NCBI RefSeq assembly: GCF_018873765.1
Contig: NC_057926.1
Location: 49,839,043-49,903,042, forward strand
DNA: 64,000 bases
Direction of reading: 5' to 3'
DNA from: Telopea speciosissima
Lineage: Eukaryota; Streptophyta; Magnoliopsida; Proteales; Proteaceae
Shown: positions 11,358 through 24,297 of the stretch, one piece after another
Layout: each line of letters begins with the position of its first letter
How positions within the stretch are numbered: position 1 is the first letter of the stretch
Notes under the pieces: model-generated
What the model saw: only the letters and a program-made list of their open reading frames with translations
Told to the model about the DNA's origin: nothing
The model's database searches: none
Translations under genes and position numbers: made by a program

Positions 11358-11530
11358 TGGGTATACTAGTGGTATACCATATGCTAACACCCCATGAGTC
11401 TATCTCTCTCTTCATCCCTTTGAGGGGTAAAAGAATAATTTTAAAGGATGGAAGAGAGAGAAGAGAGAGAAGAGAGAGAAGAGAGAGATACACATAAGAT
11501 GCTAGCATACGCTATACCGCTAACTACGGT
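11358..11530. mobile_element. MITE related to family A
   Basis: Inverted ends GGTATACCATATGCTAACAC and the complement of GATGCTAGCATACGCTATACC, with the 'CCCATGAGTCTATCTCTC' core also found in family A, plus an expanded GAGA run (about 11450-11490). Confidence 0.6.
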
Positions 11531-11778
11531 ATAAACTATAAAATGTTAACACTCGTAATTCTTTCATCAACAATCACCAGAGTCCAGACGACGACCTTTC
11601 TAGCGCTTCTCAATCTCGAGCCCTAACAGCCGATTCTCTTTCTATCTCTGTTGGGTGCTCTCTTCTCAGGTAACGATGAATTCGTTATGGTTGATGTTTT
11701 ACGGAATTATTGTTTTAGAGTTTGGGATTTGGTTTTTATGGAAGATTTGCATGTGGGTTTGTTGTTGCAGTTGTTTGG

Positions 11779-14700
11779 ATGGAAGCGGCGGTTGTTCTTC
11801 AATATTCTTATGGTTTTTGTAAATCTTCTAGTCTCGTGGTTAGATCGGGTCTTGTAGCAGCGAGTGTGCCTGATTTGGTGAGTTTCAATGGAAAGGTTCG
11901 TTTTCCGAACAGATTGATTAAGGTATGCGAAATTTTCTCCCATTTGTTGATTTTTGTTTGATGTGCATTTATATCTATTTTGTTCAGATGGATTGATAAG
12001 ATATGGTTTTCTTAAGGTTCATAAATCATTGATTTTCTTTTCCTCTTTTTGATAATAAGGTGGAATTGAGTTACTTCATATGAATGTGTGCGAAGGTTTT
12101 CCTGTGGTTTATGGATGATTTTACCTTCTAAAGGAGTAGTCTTTGAGCAATTTAGTTGATTTTGAGGGGAATTCACTTTTTGACTTTTTAGGATATCTTT
12201 AGGAATTAAGGAATCATTACTAGCTTAGTCAATTATCGATTGTAAGAGTAGTCGTGATTGAAGAAAGCAAATCGAAAATATTACACATTTGAAACTATGG
12301 CAGGGAATTATCATGCTGCCCGTGTGTTTAATCCTTCCTTTAATAGTGATTTTTCAAAGCTTAGATATAACTGTTTGGGAGAAAGTTCTCTATCCGGGAC
12401 TGTGGCCTATGCCAACACTCCCATGAGTCTATCTCTCTCCTCCCCATATGAAAAGACACCTCTGCCCCCTTGTTTTGAGGAGGAGAGAGATAGACACATG
12501 GGAGTGCTAGCGTAGGCCACATTCCCCGCCAGAAAACTACTTCCCTAATTGTTTACCCCATCTGCTAGGGGATCTGCTTGAAATAACTTGGTGTATAAGA
12601 ATTTTAGTTTCTACAGATTTTTCATAGTTGGTATGTGGAACAGCCAAGTGAAAGCTCTTTTAGTTTTATATTTTTTGGGCTACCTCATGTTTATAGAAAC
12701 TATGCCTGTGTTATCCCATGTTTGATATATTATATTTGGGGTACTTTTTCTCATATTTTCAACTTTGCCAATATCACCACCTCCAAAAACTCCTCTCCAC
12801 CACTACCACCTTCTTCTCCTCCAACAGAATGAACATGGTCTTTTAATGCAACCCGGGTCACAAACCTACTTTTAGGTCGCTATGGGCCCACTAAAATGAA
12901 GTAATTCTCAATAGAAGGATGAGTGGCAATTTTGTAATTTTTTGGGACAGTTCATGCCCTTGCGAGTATGGTAAACAATCAAATTGGGTTAAACTGTAAT
13001 TTAAATCTGAAGAGATGGGGTTTTCTGGAATTAAAATCATGGTCATGTTTAAAAAGAAAACAGAATAGGATTAGATGGGCTTTTATGTAAATATTTAAAA
13101 GCCAAGCCCCTTAGTTGTGATTACTAAGAGAGGGTTGTCTTCAACCTCTCAACAAGAGCAATGGTAACTCAGTTGGCTTTCAGGCAACAGATCTCATCCA
13201 ACATTAATGCAGTCCACATGAAATTTTGTGCAGAGTTTGTTAACCCGTAGATCTACTTAATGGAAGCAACAATCTAACCAAACAATCAGTTATCAAAAGA
13301 AATAAAATTGCTGAACTAATCCTCGCAGAAGAATTAAGAACCAGCCTGGTTGCAGGTTTGGTTCTCACGGTCACTAACAGTCACTAATAACCTAAGTACC
13401 TAACCCACAATGGGATCTCAAGCACTGACAAAACAGTAGTTTATAACACTCAGTTCCAGCAACAAAAAATAAGTAACTGTCCCAACAACAAGGTAATGAA
13501 CTAGGGCTGTTAGCACTGATGTGATCTCAGGTCTGAGACAAAGATTCAGTCACTAGAATACCCAATCACAGAAAGCAAACACCAAGTGAAAACACTGCTT
13601 CCAGAACAGAGAAAGGCTATTAACCGGAAAATAAACAGAGAAAATAGCAATTAGATAACTCTGATGGAAAAACCCTTCCAGTTGAGGGTAGGGAACCTAG
13701 GAAGGATTAACTCCTTAAAGTTTCAGCCTTTGTTAATGGCTAGATCATGACATATGCTAGTAGTGATGCAGATAGGCGTTGGATAAATTAGGAATTATTT
13801 TACTTTCTTTATTGCAGCCGTAGTTAGAAGCAGAGTTTGTTCAGTTGAGTCCATAATAGAGTCTACCTCTATTTATGTTTCAATTAGGATTTCTTGTTTC
13901 AGTTTTAGAGTAGGAGTCTTCAATTATTTTCTTTAAATACCATTGTAATCCAACGTTACTTAGATTAGAGCGTTTTTGGAATGAAATTTTGTTTGGGTTA
14001 ACCAATGGTTGCCAGGAGCCTTGCGTGCATCTCCTCCCTCTGCTGATTTCTTCATCTTCTTCTTCTTTCTTCTTTTTCACATATTCTAAGACCTCCTCTT
14101 TTCTGGCGCTAAAACCTGTAACAGATCAGCATCAAAAGAGAGCCTTGCTGATTTATTAATCCTGTTCGATTGGCTCCAAAATCTGGATCGAAGGAAGCCC
14201 CTCTATTGGCGATTGTAGTCCCTGAATCTTGACCCCAGATACTTCTCCCTTTGAAACCTTCAAAGCCTGGTTCAGACTTGGTTATGTTTTACCGCCAGAT
14301 CTGATTTCAGATCTCACCAATCGATTGCAAGCAGAATTTTGAGGCTATTTTCTCGTTGGGATCGGCAGACCTTGGCACTGCGATTTTGTTCCATAAATTG
14401 CAAGGAGAATCATTCTTCATATGAGGGAGTGTCCTTTGCTGGAAGACTCCAATTCCCCGCCTCTCTTTCTATCGTGTTATTGCAAGGTTGAAGAAGACAT
14501 AATAAGTCTTTAAAATTAAGTAAAGACAACTCATATTATTTACATAAAACCCCCCATATTCTCTGATGCTATTTTGTTTATCCCCATTTTTGTCTCATTC
14601 CAAGTATACCCTCCCATTAACACGTTATTGCCCATTCACTTATTTCTCTTTTATGGTTGATTCCATTAAATTACGGTTCTGCCACTCCTCTACAACTTCA

Positions 14701-17700
14701 GATTAATCACAATTTTGCCATCAATCCTTTTGTTTGAGTCTTCTATTATTTGAGTGGGCCCATAGCAAACCCATATAGGGTTTTCAACCCCTAGGATTGC
14801 ACCAAGTAGTTCAAAGATAGAAAGTTGAGGTTCAGAATTAGAAACTTTATACCTCAGGAAGATCCAATCACTGGATGACCAAGAGACTATAGCCGAACGT
14901 AGCTAAGAACTAGGGTAAGAACATACTAAAAGCTGGATTCATTCTACTTGTTGGATGTGAAGTAAAATCACTATGGAAGTTGCTGTTCAGAAAACCATAT
15001 TAGCAAGTGCTATAGGGAACTCAGAACTGTCTTTATAAAAAAAAAAAAAAAAAACTAAAAACTGTCCAAATCCCAGACTCTGTCAGTGGATCAATGGAAC
15101 ACCTCTCTCACATGGTCACATATAAACAGCAGCAACAGGTAGGGGAGATAATGACCACAATACACCTTGTGGAAGCTTGTTGCGGGGCAGAAAGTAGCAA
15201 CTAACAGAAAAGGGTATGGAAGAGAAAAAGATGAAGGAGGGGGGTATATGACCAAGGCCTCTCACCTATGGCCTAGGTCAGTCTCTCACTAACCCTATAG
15301 CATCTCACCATGCTCACTGTCTCTCGTAGCAACAAAGGCGCAAAGCCAAAGCAATCTTCATTCATAAAAATTTGTGAGGCTCTATGGCTCTTACAATATA
15401 AAGAGATTTACTACCTCCAAAAAAGAAAGTACTAAATAGAAACTACTAAAAATAGGCTCACACATATAGTAATGGTGCCCTGTACATCAAGGAAATAAAA
15501 TAAAAAAACTAAAGATACTACTATGTAACTAAAATAGAATTTAACTACTTAATCCCATGTAGGACCTAAATCCCTAATATTTGGGCTTATAGAATTGGCC
15601 CATTACAATAGAGAACCCAAAAAAAAACTAAGCCCATGGCCCAAATGACCTTTTGGGCATTCAAAATTAAGCCTAACTTGACCCAAAAAAGTGAACCAAA
15701 TCCAAAACAACTGGCCTATCTTTTTTTCTTGCTGAAATTTTGCATCCGGAGGCTTGTATGAAAAAGAAAAGTCGGGGTTTGGGACGTCTTGGGGAGGCAA
15801 TTCCATCCCCCAAACCTGAAAGTGAAAGGACTTGGGACAAAGGAGGTTGACCCAAGACCCAATAATGTAAAATACTGGTACTGCCAGAATAAAACAGGTT
15901 AGAAGAGAGAGAGAGAGAGGGGGGGGGGAGAAAATTAGATGGGAAGGAGAATGAAAGTAGGAAAAAAACGATGGGGAGAGATAACAATGGTACCTGATGG
16001 GGAAGGAAACCTTGATTGAAGGTAACCAGATGGAAGTAGAATAGTAAGAAAGAAGACCTTAGCTGGTATCAGCCTCTCACACAAGCATTGTTGCGACTTG
16101 AAAATCTCAAATTCTATTCATTCAATTTTGTCTATTCAATCGTTGGGAAGCTTACATATAAATAAAGAGGAAAAAAAAGACTCTTAATGCAATCCTAAAA
16201 TAGAAATAGAAATTGAATCAAACTCGGAAACTACTACTAATAAAGCCCAAATCACAAGAATAACCTAAATTCCCTACCAATCTCTATTGGACCCCGGGTT
16301 TCAACCATGCAAATGCAACTGCATCTGCATCATCTTTAACAGAGAGGGTCAAATCTAGTCGTCATAGTTGTCACAGTGTCTAGGTAAACCAAGGCTTGGA
16401 CCTTGGAGGGGGCCTGGACGCAAGGCGACACTAGTTTTCAAGGCACCTGGATGCCAAGTCGGTCAACTAGGTGACACCTTGACAACTATGCTAGTTGTTG
16501 TCACTGTTTCCAAGGAGCGAAGCTCTGGTGGGCCTCCCCGTTGTCTCCTAGCTGACTACTGTCCTCTGCCTCTCTCCCTCCCACACCCTCGCCTTTTGCT
16601 CCTGCAGCACTACCTTTCTCCCCCCCTCTCTCTCTCCCTCCCTCCCTCCCCTGCTCCCTTGCGAACCCTGCAGTCCTCCCACTCGCAGCACTTCTCTCTC
16701 TCTCTGCCATGAACTCTGTAGCACCCCCTCCCCCACTCTCTCTCCCTTGGCACAATCAGCCACCTGCTGTGCCCACAGTGATTTCCTGCCCCACGAGACC
16801 CGCTCTGCTTCTCTCTATTCACTGCTTACTATCTGCATCTCCCCTGCTCACTCTCAGCATCCCCCCCCCCCCTCAAAACTCACTTTTTGTAGTTCTCTCC
16901 CCGGATGCAAGTGAGTGTTTCGGCAAATTGGTCAAAGGAGAGAAAAAGTGTCCCCAATATGGGTAAAATTGGAAATATGATAAGAAAAGGTAACTGAAAC
17001 ATAATATTAAGAAGCACAAGCTACCCCAGGAATAGTTTCTCTAAGTATTAGATACACCAAGTGTAATTTACCCCCCCCCCTTTTTTGGCTTTGATTGGGG
17101 GAGGGGATGATTATAATATGTTCATAAATGGGCACTGATGTTCGATTTTGTTTCTTATATTTGATCAATGGATGGCAGCATTCTCCTTCAATTGCTCTTC
17201 CCAACCAAGGCCACAAGAAATCAATTGTTGTTCGTAGGAAAAGCATTGTTGTAATGTCATCATCTTCATCTCACGAATCGGCAGAAGCAGCAACTCCAAT
17301 CGCTCCTCTTGAATTGGAGTCTCCGGTTGGGCAGTTCTTGTCTCAGATTTTGAAAAGCCATCCTCATCTGGTCCCGGCTGCTGTTGACCAGCAGCTTAAA
17401 CAACTTCAAACTGACCGTGAGGCTGAGAAACATAAAGAAGAGCCTTCTGCTTCTGGCACTGATCTTGTTTTGTACAGGTGGATAGCATGTCAAGCCACGG
17501 GTTATGAATAGATTATTTCAGGGTATGAAGTTACAATTTGATTATCTAATATTTATTTTTTCTTTTGTTTGCTCTTTAAAAATTATAGGAGAATAGCCGA
17601 GGTCAAGGCTAATGAGAGGAGAAAGGCTTTAGAAGAGATTCTGTATGCACTAGTCGTGCAGAAATTCATGGATGCAAATGTATCTTTGATACCCACAATT

Positions 17701-18429
17701 TCCTCACCGTCTTCATCCGACCGTTCTGACCGGGTATACTCATGGCCAAGTGAAGTGGAGAAGCTTGAGCAGCTGCACTCACCAGAAGCCTATGCAATGA
17801 TCCAAAACCACCTGACTCTCATCTTAGGGAATCGAGTTGCAGACTCGAAAACTGTTGCACAGATAAGCAAACTCAGGGTTGGGCAAGTTTATACTGCATC
17901 AGTAATGTATGGTTATTTTCTAAAGCGAGTTGATCAACGGTTCCAGCTTGAGAAGACAATGAAGATCCTCCCTGATGGACGGAATGAAGAAAGGAGTGAT
18001 TATGGACATGCAATGGCTGAGGAGATGGGACCCAATGGTATTGATTTGTCTCCAGATTCACCACATGCTGAGAAAACCCACCCTGAGGTTCCATACGGTA
18101 AATTCAGTTCTGGGGGATTTGGGTATGGGATTAAGCCGTCACGACTAAGGACCTATGTGATGTCATTCGATGCTGAGACGTTGCACAGATATGCAACAAT
18201 TAGATCCAAGGAAGCTATTAGTATCATTGAGAAGCATACAGAGTCATTGTTTGGGAGGCCTGAGATTGTGTTCCCACCTCAGGGTACTGTTGATTCTACC
18301 AAGGATGAACTCATCAGATTAAGCTTTGGCGGGTTGAAGAGGCTTGTTTTGGAGGCTCTTACTTTTGGGTCTTTCCTCTGGGATGTTGAGAGTTATGTTG
18401 ATTCTAGGTATCATTTCGTTATCAGTTAA
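11779..18429 (+). CDS. Chloroplast DUF760 protein, UV-B-induced At3g17800-like
   Basis: Three coding exons, 11779-11922, 17179-17477 and 17589-18429, give 427 residues with consistent phases (0, then 2). A likely 5'-UTR intron runs 11670-11770, with the ATG eight bases after its acceptor. Residues 1 to about 74 are Ser/Val/Arg-rich with few acids, as expected of a chloroplast transit peptide. The mature part begins near MSSSSSHES and carries two DUF760-type blocks: 'SPVGQFLSQILKSHPHLVPA' with the helical segment after it, and the conserved 'PSRLRTYVMSFDAETLHRYA', 'KEAISIIEKHTESLFGRPE' and 'GGLKRLVLEALTFGSFLWD' stretch up to 'SYVDSRYHF' at the C terminus. Length matches the Arabidopsis protein. 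Biochemical function is unknown; the name comes from UV-B induction in Arabidopsis. The 5,256-bp intron between the first two coding exons is unusually large for this gene and is made of repeats. Confidence 0.9.
12380..12543. mobile_element. Fold-back MITE, family A copy in DUF760 gene intron
   Basis: Contains ACTGTGGCCTATGCC and GCGTAGGCCACATT as opposed ends, with the 'CCCATGAGTCTATCTCTC' / 'GATAGACACATGGG' inner arms and the 'TGCCCCCTTGTTTTGAGGAG' bridge also seen at 7275-7440. Confidence 0.75.
13700..16260. repeat. Retroelement-derived sequence in the DUF760 gene intron
   Basis: The stretch 15555-15600 (complement of 'CCAATTCTATAAGCCCAAAT' plus flanks) matches 51865-51912 in the opposite orientation, and the similarity continues weakly for several hundred bases, including a shared 'GGTGAGAGGCC'. 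The order of conserved AT-rich and 'ataaag'-type stretches suggests solo-LTR or degraded LTR sequence. The part 13740-14100 has a similar LTR-like character (CT-rich end, 'cttttctggcgct' region) but I could not define its ends. No coding capacity is visible. Confidence 0.45.
16363..16490. mobile_element. hAT MITE with CATAGTTGTC ends and 8-bp TSD
   Basis: 128-bp element with ends CATAGTTGTCAC and the complement of CACCTTGACAACTATG. CTAGTCGT (16355-16362) and CTAGTTGT (16491-16498) flank it as an 8-bp target duplication. A 747-bp member of the same family lies at 32336-33082. Confidence 0.75.
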
Positions 18430-19836
18430 TTTGTTTTTACTCAATTCACTTCTAGTGTATAAAAATAAAGATTGTTCTTGTCCATTTGAATCTACTACTT
18501 ATGAAGAGGATAATTACTTCTTGCTTTCTTAGGTTTCTGCAACTTTTGTTTTGTAATCATAGGATCCATATTCAATCCAAAACAAATGGATCCCAAATGT
18601 GGATCAGACTGTTCAGAAGAAGCATGAATCCTGATTTGAGGGCCCTTCTCTTTTCCCGGTCTATCTAGCCGCATATGAACCATATGAAGGGTTGATGGCA
18701 TGTACTGGACCCCTCCCATTTGTATTTCAGTTGTGTAAATCTCTCTTTCAAAATATGAACAACTTATTTTTTATGGCTTTATTTTGCCATGTGTGACGAG
18801 TCTCTTCCAGTTGAAAACACATGAATGGGATCCAAGAACTGAATCAAAAGTTTTTCAACTTAAAACACTAATTTGTAATGTAATGATAGGACATTTTTCT
18901 TCAAAACATTTGACTTTTTTTTTTTGTAATTTTGTGGTATAGGAGTAAACAATGACTGTTAGAACTTAGTGATACTGTTCTTAATAGGGTATTGATGAGC
19001 CACCTAGTTTGACTTGTGCCCTGGCAGGTTTCACACATTTGGACCATTTCATAGTGTGGCTAGCTAACCTAAGCTTGACCCAATTATTGTATCCATTTAA
19101 TGAAAGAAGGAAATTTATAACCCTCTTTTTTTTTTTTGAGTTTATGGTATTTTAATCCCTTGTACTGTTGTCTCTTTTCTGCATTTTATGCATGAAAATA
19201 ATGGCCCCCTAAATTGGTTAAGATAAAGAGATTGATTTATGAGAGTATAAACCAGGTCTACTTTGTAACTTAAGCTTGGAAAGTCTGGTTTTTATCTATG
19301 GAGAACTTGAACAAGTATGAACAAACCCTTTCCTGCATTTCTACTCTTAAGTGCTCAAAATGCATTGCAAGAACAAGAGTAGAGGAAAAATCAGACTTTT
19401 GAGCATCTCAGTTCAAGGATTTTAGATTTTCTCTCATAAGAGTGAAGTTGTATTTGGAAGTCAAGAGAGCAAAAGCACCCATATTGTAACAAATAGGGTC
19501 TAAAATCTAACCAAAAATCTAAAACAGATCCACTTTTTGATCCAAGGTTCCATCAAGTGGTTACATACCAGATCTAGAATCTGACCCACTTATACTTAGG
19601 GTTAACTTCATATATTTCCTAGTGTTGCCCTAGAGCTGCTTTGATCTTATCGAAAAAAAGTAGGTAAATGAAGTGATGGTCAAGGGATAACAGCACTCTC
19701 CTTTTGTATACTCAACCGTTTCAAGTTTCAAACCTACATCCTGAAATTAAGAACCATAGTTTCCATATGAGCTGACTTTTGAGTGTGACACTTGAAACTT
19801 GAAAGTTATTTATCTCGATCAATTTACGGTCAAGAG

Positions 19837-19935
19837 GGTGGACCTTGGTGCAACGGTAAGGTTGTTCCATTGTGACTTAATGGGTACAGGTTCAAATCGG
19901 AAAACAGCCTCTTCGCAAAGCAAACACTGAGACGC
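19837..19935 (+). mobile_element. tRNA-derived SINE (Au-like), 5' part
   Basis: It has a pol III A box (TGGTGCAACGG at 19846-19856) and B box (GGTTCAAATC at 19889-19898), followed by 'AACAGCCTCTTCGCAAAGCA', wording typical of the plant Au SINE family as I know it. The 3' part is missing or diverged after about 19925. Two other copies are at 26805-26984 and 34625-34782 on the other strand. Confidence 0.75.
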
Positions 19936-21217
19936 CGTTTCTTACTAATTGGTGTCAAGGTGATCAGATAATAGGCTAACTCATTGACACTCATAGTAAT
20001 GTTAAATGGATGAACCCCAACTTCCCATAAAAAAAGTAATCAATTTGGCTAATCACAATAGTTCTAGTTAATTTCTGCCAATACTATATGTGATATGGGT
20101 CTTAATAAGTGTATTTGGATCTGAAATCATTTTTTCACCAAAAAAAAGATCTGAAATCATTTATATACAATGATATAGCCCTTCGTTAAATCATAATTTG
20201 ATATTAATACAATCCAATAGGGTCCAGCCTATAATGTATTCTCAAAGTATGCCTAACTGACAAGCACTATATAACAGTGATGATTATTTCTTCCTTTTAA
20301 TCAAAATCTTCTCATATGTACAATTATGATAAGAGAAAACAATTAAAACTATGAAGTTTTTTCTTTGGTTGTGGAACCCACATAAGAAGGAAAAAAAAAA
20401 AAAAAGAGAAAGGGATAGACAAGCCCTTTCTCCTAATTGTTAATGCCATTAACCAATGATAACTACTAGCCTTCTTCAATCCAAGGTCAAGAAAACAATA
20501 ATTTCTTCTGATAATAATAATTAATAATGACAAGAATTATCATCATAATAAACTAAATAGATAGTGGGAAATGGGGTTGGCATTGAAAATAAAAGATGGA
20601 GCACTGTAATCATGGGAAGGGAAGAACCCCAACTCCTCCCACTACAATTTCCCTAACCCTATCTCTATCTACACCTTCGGTTCCATTTGTAATTATTATA
20701 ACCCATTTACTAGTTGGTCCCAAAATTTGATTGTTTGATAGTCTCTAACACCCCCCCCCCCCCCAAAAAAAAAAAGGCATAAATTTAAGAATCTCAAGGC
20801 ATGCTTTTGTGCTTTTAATTTACAATTGTAGAAATTGATAGGTTTAAATCCCAAAGGGAGAGGCCAAGAGAGGGGAAGATGGTCTTTGAGTGTTCCCTTC
20901 ATGGATGGAGGAGGACTAGTGAATAGTGAGTTGACCTCTTGAAGTTTAAGAGTCTTTTATGTTCTTAAGGTGGAGGGTCCTGCTAGTGGTTTGAATGACT
21001 TCTTTTTCTTCCTTTTATTTATTGGAGAAAGTTTCTATTAGCAACTTTGAAGAGATGGCAAGGCCATCACTCTCCCTCCATTACTGTAACAAGTCCATAA
21101 TAAAGACAGAATATCTTCAACTCAGTCCTAAATTATTATAGAGAGAGGGTTCTCTGACCAAACAACATAGATGAGCTCTTCAATTAGATGCAATACTCCA
21201 AGGCCAATTCAATAAAA

Positions 21218-21255
<38 letters not shown>

Positions 21256-21360
21256 GTGTTAGTGTACCATTCCCTCTTATTTTAGGGTTAGGATTTCCCA
21301 CACCGCTCATGTGGAGGGAAATCTTCCTTACCACACCAACTATGGTGCGGGAAATGATTT

Positions 21361-21920
21361 CATCAATAGGGAACCCATATGGTCGGAAAAGAGAGAGAGT
21401 GCTAGTGCATGGCCCCCATGGTCAGGATGTGTGAATATTGTTTGGTAAAGCATCCCCGCATAGTTTGTGTAGGGATCTTTTTTCCTCTATTTTAGGGAAA
21501 AGGTTCTTAAAGCAAGCAACGGAAAGAGTGTTGACAACTTCCTTCTCTATGTCTCTCGTGTAAAATGACCTCTTTGCATCTCTATTTATAAAACCGTTCC
21601 ATCTACACTCACAGTGTAGAAAATGATTTCATCAACAAGAAACCCATATGGTCAAAAAAGAAAGAGAGCGCACCAGTGCATGGCCCACATGATCAGGATG
21701 TATGAATGCATGGTAAAGCATCTCCGCTAGTTTGTGTGGGGATATTTTTCCCTCTATTTTAGGGAAAAGGTTCTCTAAGCAAGCAAAGAAAGGAACACTG
21801 GCAGCCTCTGCTTTCTCTATCTCTCTCATATAAAATGACTTCTTTGCATCTCTTTCTTTTTTCATCTCTATCTCTCTTATATAAAATTATCTCTTTGCAT
21901 CTCTATTTATAAAACCTTTC
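21361..21920. repeat. Tandem duplication, period about 270 bp
   Basis: The unit beginning CATCAATAGGGAACCCATA at 21361 recurs from 21631 as CATCAACAAGAAACCCATA, with shared landmarks ('GTGCATGGCCC', 'CTCTATTTTAGGGAAAAGG', 'TTGCATCTCTATTTATAAAA') in the same order. The right copy has an extra internal repeat of the 'CTTTGCATCTCT' end. Just upstream lies an (AG)n run at 21222-21253. Confidence 0.8.
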
Positions 21921-22614
21921 CATCTCCCCTTGCTCAAGAACCCCTCTTCCTTTATTTTATTTCTCTTCTTTGATCTTTATGTGGAAAAGTGACCTAAAAA
22001 GGGGTGAGTTGTCAAATCGAGGCCAATCAGTGAGATACATAAGTTTGGCAAAGTTTGGTTTGCTTGTTAGCTTTACTTCTCCAAGCTCAATTCGAAATCC
22101 CTTTCGTCCCAGTGGCCAAACCTAAATTCCTCCCAATGTTTTTTCATGAAGAAAAAAATCCTCCTAATGTGATGATGCAGAAAAAAAAGAAAAAAATGGT
22201 CACCAATGGTAAAGGGAGAGTACCACCAATAAAGTAAGTTACCTAATCAACCAAGTGTGGTCTATGGACTAATGGCAGGTGTCAAGTGGGCAAATATATT
22301 ATTTTTTAAAGGGCAAGAGATCGATGTCTGGTCACGTAACCCCTGCATTAGCATCGGTGTCAATAACAACATATGCAAACATTTATTGGATGGGTTTTTA
22401 AGTTCACTGGGAGTTGAACTTAAATCTTTAGTGCCCTGGGTGCCAAACCATGCGATCAAACAACATTTCTTTTTCCTTTTTTTAAAAATTAAATAATTAT
22501 AGCAAAAGTTGATTGGGAAAAAAAAAAGGATTTATGTAGCCAACCAATTAAATTGAGTTGAATTGAAGATCTCTAACCAAATCAAATCCCACGATACAAG
22601 TAGCATCCATCTAG

Positions 22615-22920
22615 GGATGTCAATCGGTTAGTTTGGTCTGGTTTTGATTGATTTAAATTGTATTCGGTCTATTACTGGGCCAACTCAAAACCAAACCCCA
22701 TTAATGATCGGTCGGTTTTGGTCCAAATTGATTTCTTATCGGTTTGTGAATTGTAATCGGACCACTATCGGATTCGATCTGAATCAGTTTTACATTTATA
22801 CATAAGTAAATCAATCTTCTAGCGATTTCATAAAACCCCAAGCCAAAACCAAACCGATAAAAATTCTATTTAATTCAGTCCAGACTGAACGAATCAATTT
22901 CGATCAATCCAACCAGTTGG
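22615..22920. repeat. Diverged 'GGGATGTCAATCGG' repeat
   Basis: Starts TAGGGATGTCAATCGG and continues with 'ggtttggt/accaaacc'-rich sequence typical of short non-autonomous elements in plants. The right end is not recognisable, so I treat it as a fragment. Confidence 0.45.
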
Positions 22921-24149
22921 AGCTGAACTTCGACTCCCTTCTCCCATCCCCTCCTCCAAAAGAAGACGACATAAAAGATCCATTTTCAATAACCTCAATA
23001 AATCTCATCATCCTCAGATGAGACAGGTCCAATAATCAGACGACCAGGAATGAATGTTGAGTGTTGACTGTTTGACCCAACAAACAGTGACTTAAAAGTT
23101 GGTGAGCAGCAAAAGCTCTTGGAGAGAAAGTAGAGAAAAACCCTTAAAATCTTCTTTCTTACCATAAGGGTTGACGAATCATTATCCCCTCCAATTCGTT
23201 GTCTCCTCCAATTCCTCACATGGAGATGAAAATGATCATTCTATCCCCTGCCCGAAAACACTGCCCAAGATGGGGTCCACTCCCCCTATTTGAGGAATTG
23301 AAGGTGATAATTATTGAGTGGGCTTTCCAACTTTCCTTTTTTTTTTTTTTTGGGTAGAAGGCTTTCGAACTTTCTAATGTAATGAATTGTGAGGAGTAGT
23401 TGAAGAGGCTAAACAAAGCATATAATGCTTCACTGCTTCCATATCTTCTACTACCACTTGACTATATGATAAGATATGAATTATTACTAATTTAATTTTG
23501 TTTTAAATACCTAAGTTTTTTTTATTAAACCTAGTAATGTACTAGGGAACAAAGTTGGTAGACCCCACCTAGTGTTTGATAGGTTGGGAGCTGGCATAAG
23601 GCAATTGTGGCCCTTGATCTTAATCATGGTAGGTCTCTTCCCACCTAGTCTATGTAGAGTCATAAGGTTTTTTCACTCTTTTACTCCTTGTGATCAAAAG
23701 GCTGAAATTTTTTAGCTAAAAAAAACCCTAATTAGTATTATTCTATGATGCATGCTCTCATGATGAATTGTTATTTTTTTTAGTAGGTATGATCATGGTT
23801 ATATGTTCATATAATAAGCTTCATGGTTTGAAAATTTCAGTTAAAATTCAATTTTAAATATTAATTTAGGTAAAAGGTTTTATACATGTTCGTGTACATA
23901 CACGATCGTATTTTCAACCATTGGATGGAGAGAGAAGGAGATGTGTAATAAGCACCAATCTGTCTTGGAAGTAAAGTTTCGGCTGCCAATGAACTATAAT
24001 CAGGCAAGTAACTTAATTTAACATAATAGTTGGACATTAAACAATAATTAGTTGGATATGATTTTCTTCTAATGGAAAATTTCCATCATTTTCTCATTGA
24101 TCCAAATCATCCAACCACGAAAGGTTTAAAATTACTCTTTGGGTTGGTG

Positions 24150-24297
24150 TTCTTTATGGGGGAGCGTGGTCCTTGTGCACACACAAGGGTTAATGAGAGC
24201 ATGCATATTGACATAAAGGGAGTGGGATTTCTACCTTTCATGAGGTCATTTTGCCCCCTTTATGTTTGAGTGTGGGTGATACGCTCCCCATAGAAAA
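24150..24297. mobile_element. MITE with GGGGAGCGT ends
   Basis: The left end TTCTTTATGGGGGAGCGTGG and right end TACGCTCCCCATAGAAA are inverted repeats of about 16 bases, 148 bp apart. Single copy in this window; no coding capacity. Confidence 0.6.

Larger units (their letters stand above)
7888..11600. other. Intergenic repeat cluster
   Basis: This interval separates the DEFL gene from the DUF760 gene. It contains, in order, an element with 'GGGATGTAAACGG' ends, a tandem duplication split by a hAT element, and MITEs of families B, C, C and A-like. I see no supported coding sequence; the open frames are parts of these repeats. Confidence 0.65.

Noticed and set aside
10831-11497. 66- and 116-codon frames upstream of the DUF760 gene
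   Set aside because: They coincide with family C and A-like MITEs, and similar frames appear in other copies of the same repeats.
11651-11857. Alternative start frames before the DUF760 transit-peptide exon
   Set aside because: A donor at 11670 and acceptor at 11770 remove most of this stretch, and the frame that continues into the conserved exons starts at 11779.
16368-16966. Overlapping frames rich in Pro, Ser, Gly or Arg
   Set aside because: The region is a CT-rich low-complexity tract within the DUF760 gene intron; amino-acid bias follows base composition.
18344-18668. Frames continuing past the DUF760 stop, suggesting another exon after a possible donor at 18409
   Set aside because: The stop at 18427-18429 follows 'SYVDSRYHF', which is the usual C-terminal end of the family, so read-through or an extra exon is not needed.
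19837-19910. Possible tRNA gene, from A-box and B-box-like motifs
   Set aside because: The boxes match, but the sequence cannot form a full cloverleaf and continues with SINE-specific sequence; it is a tRNA-derived SINE.
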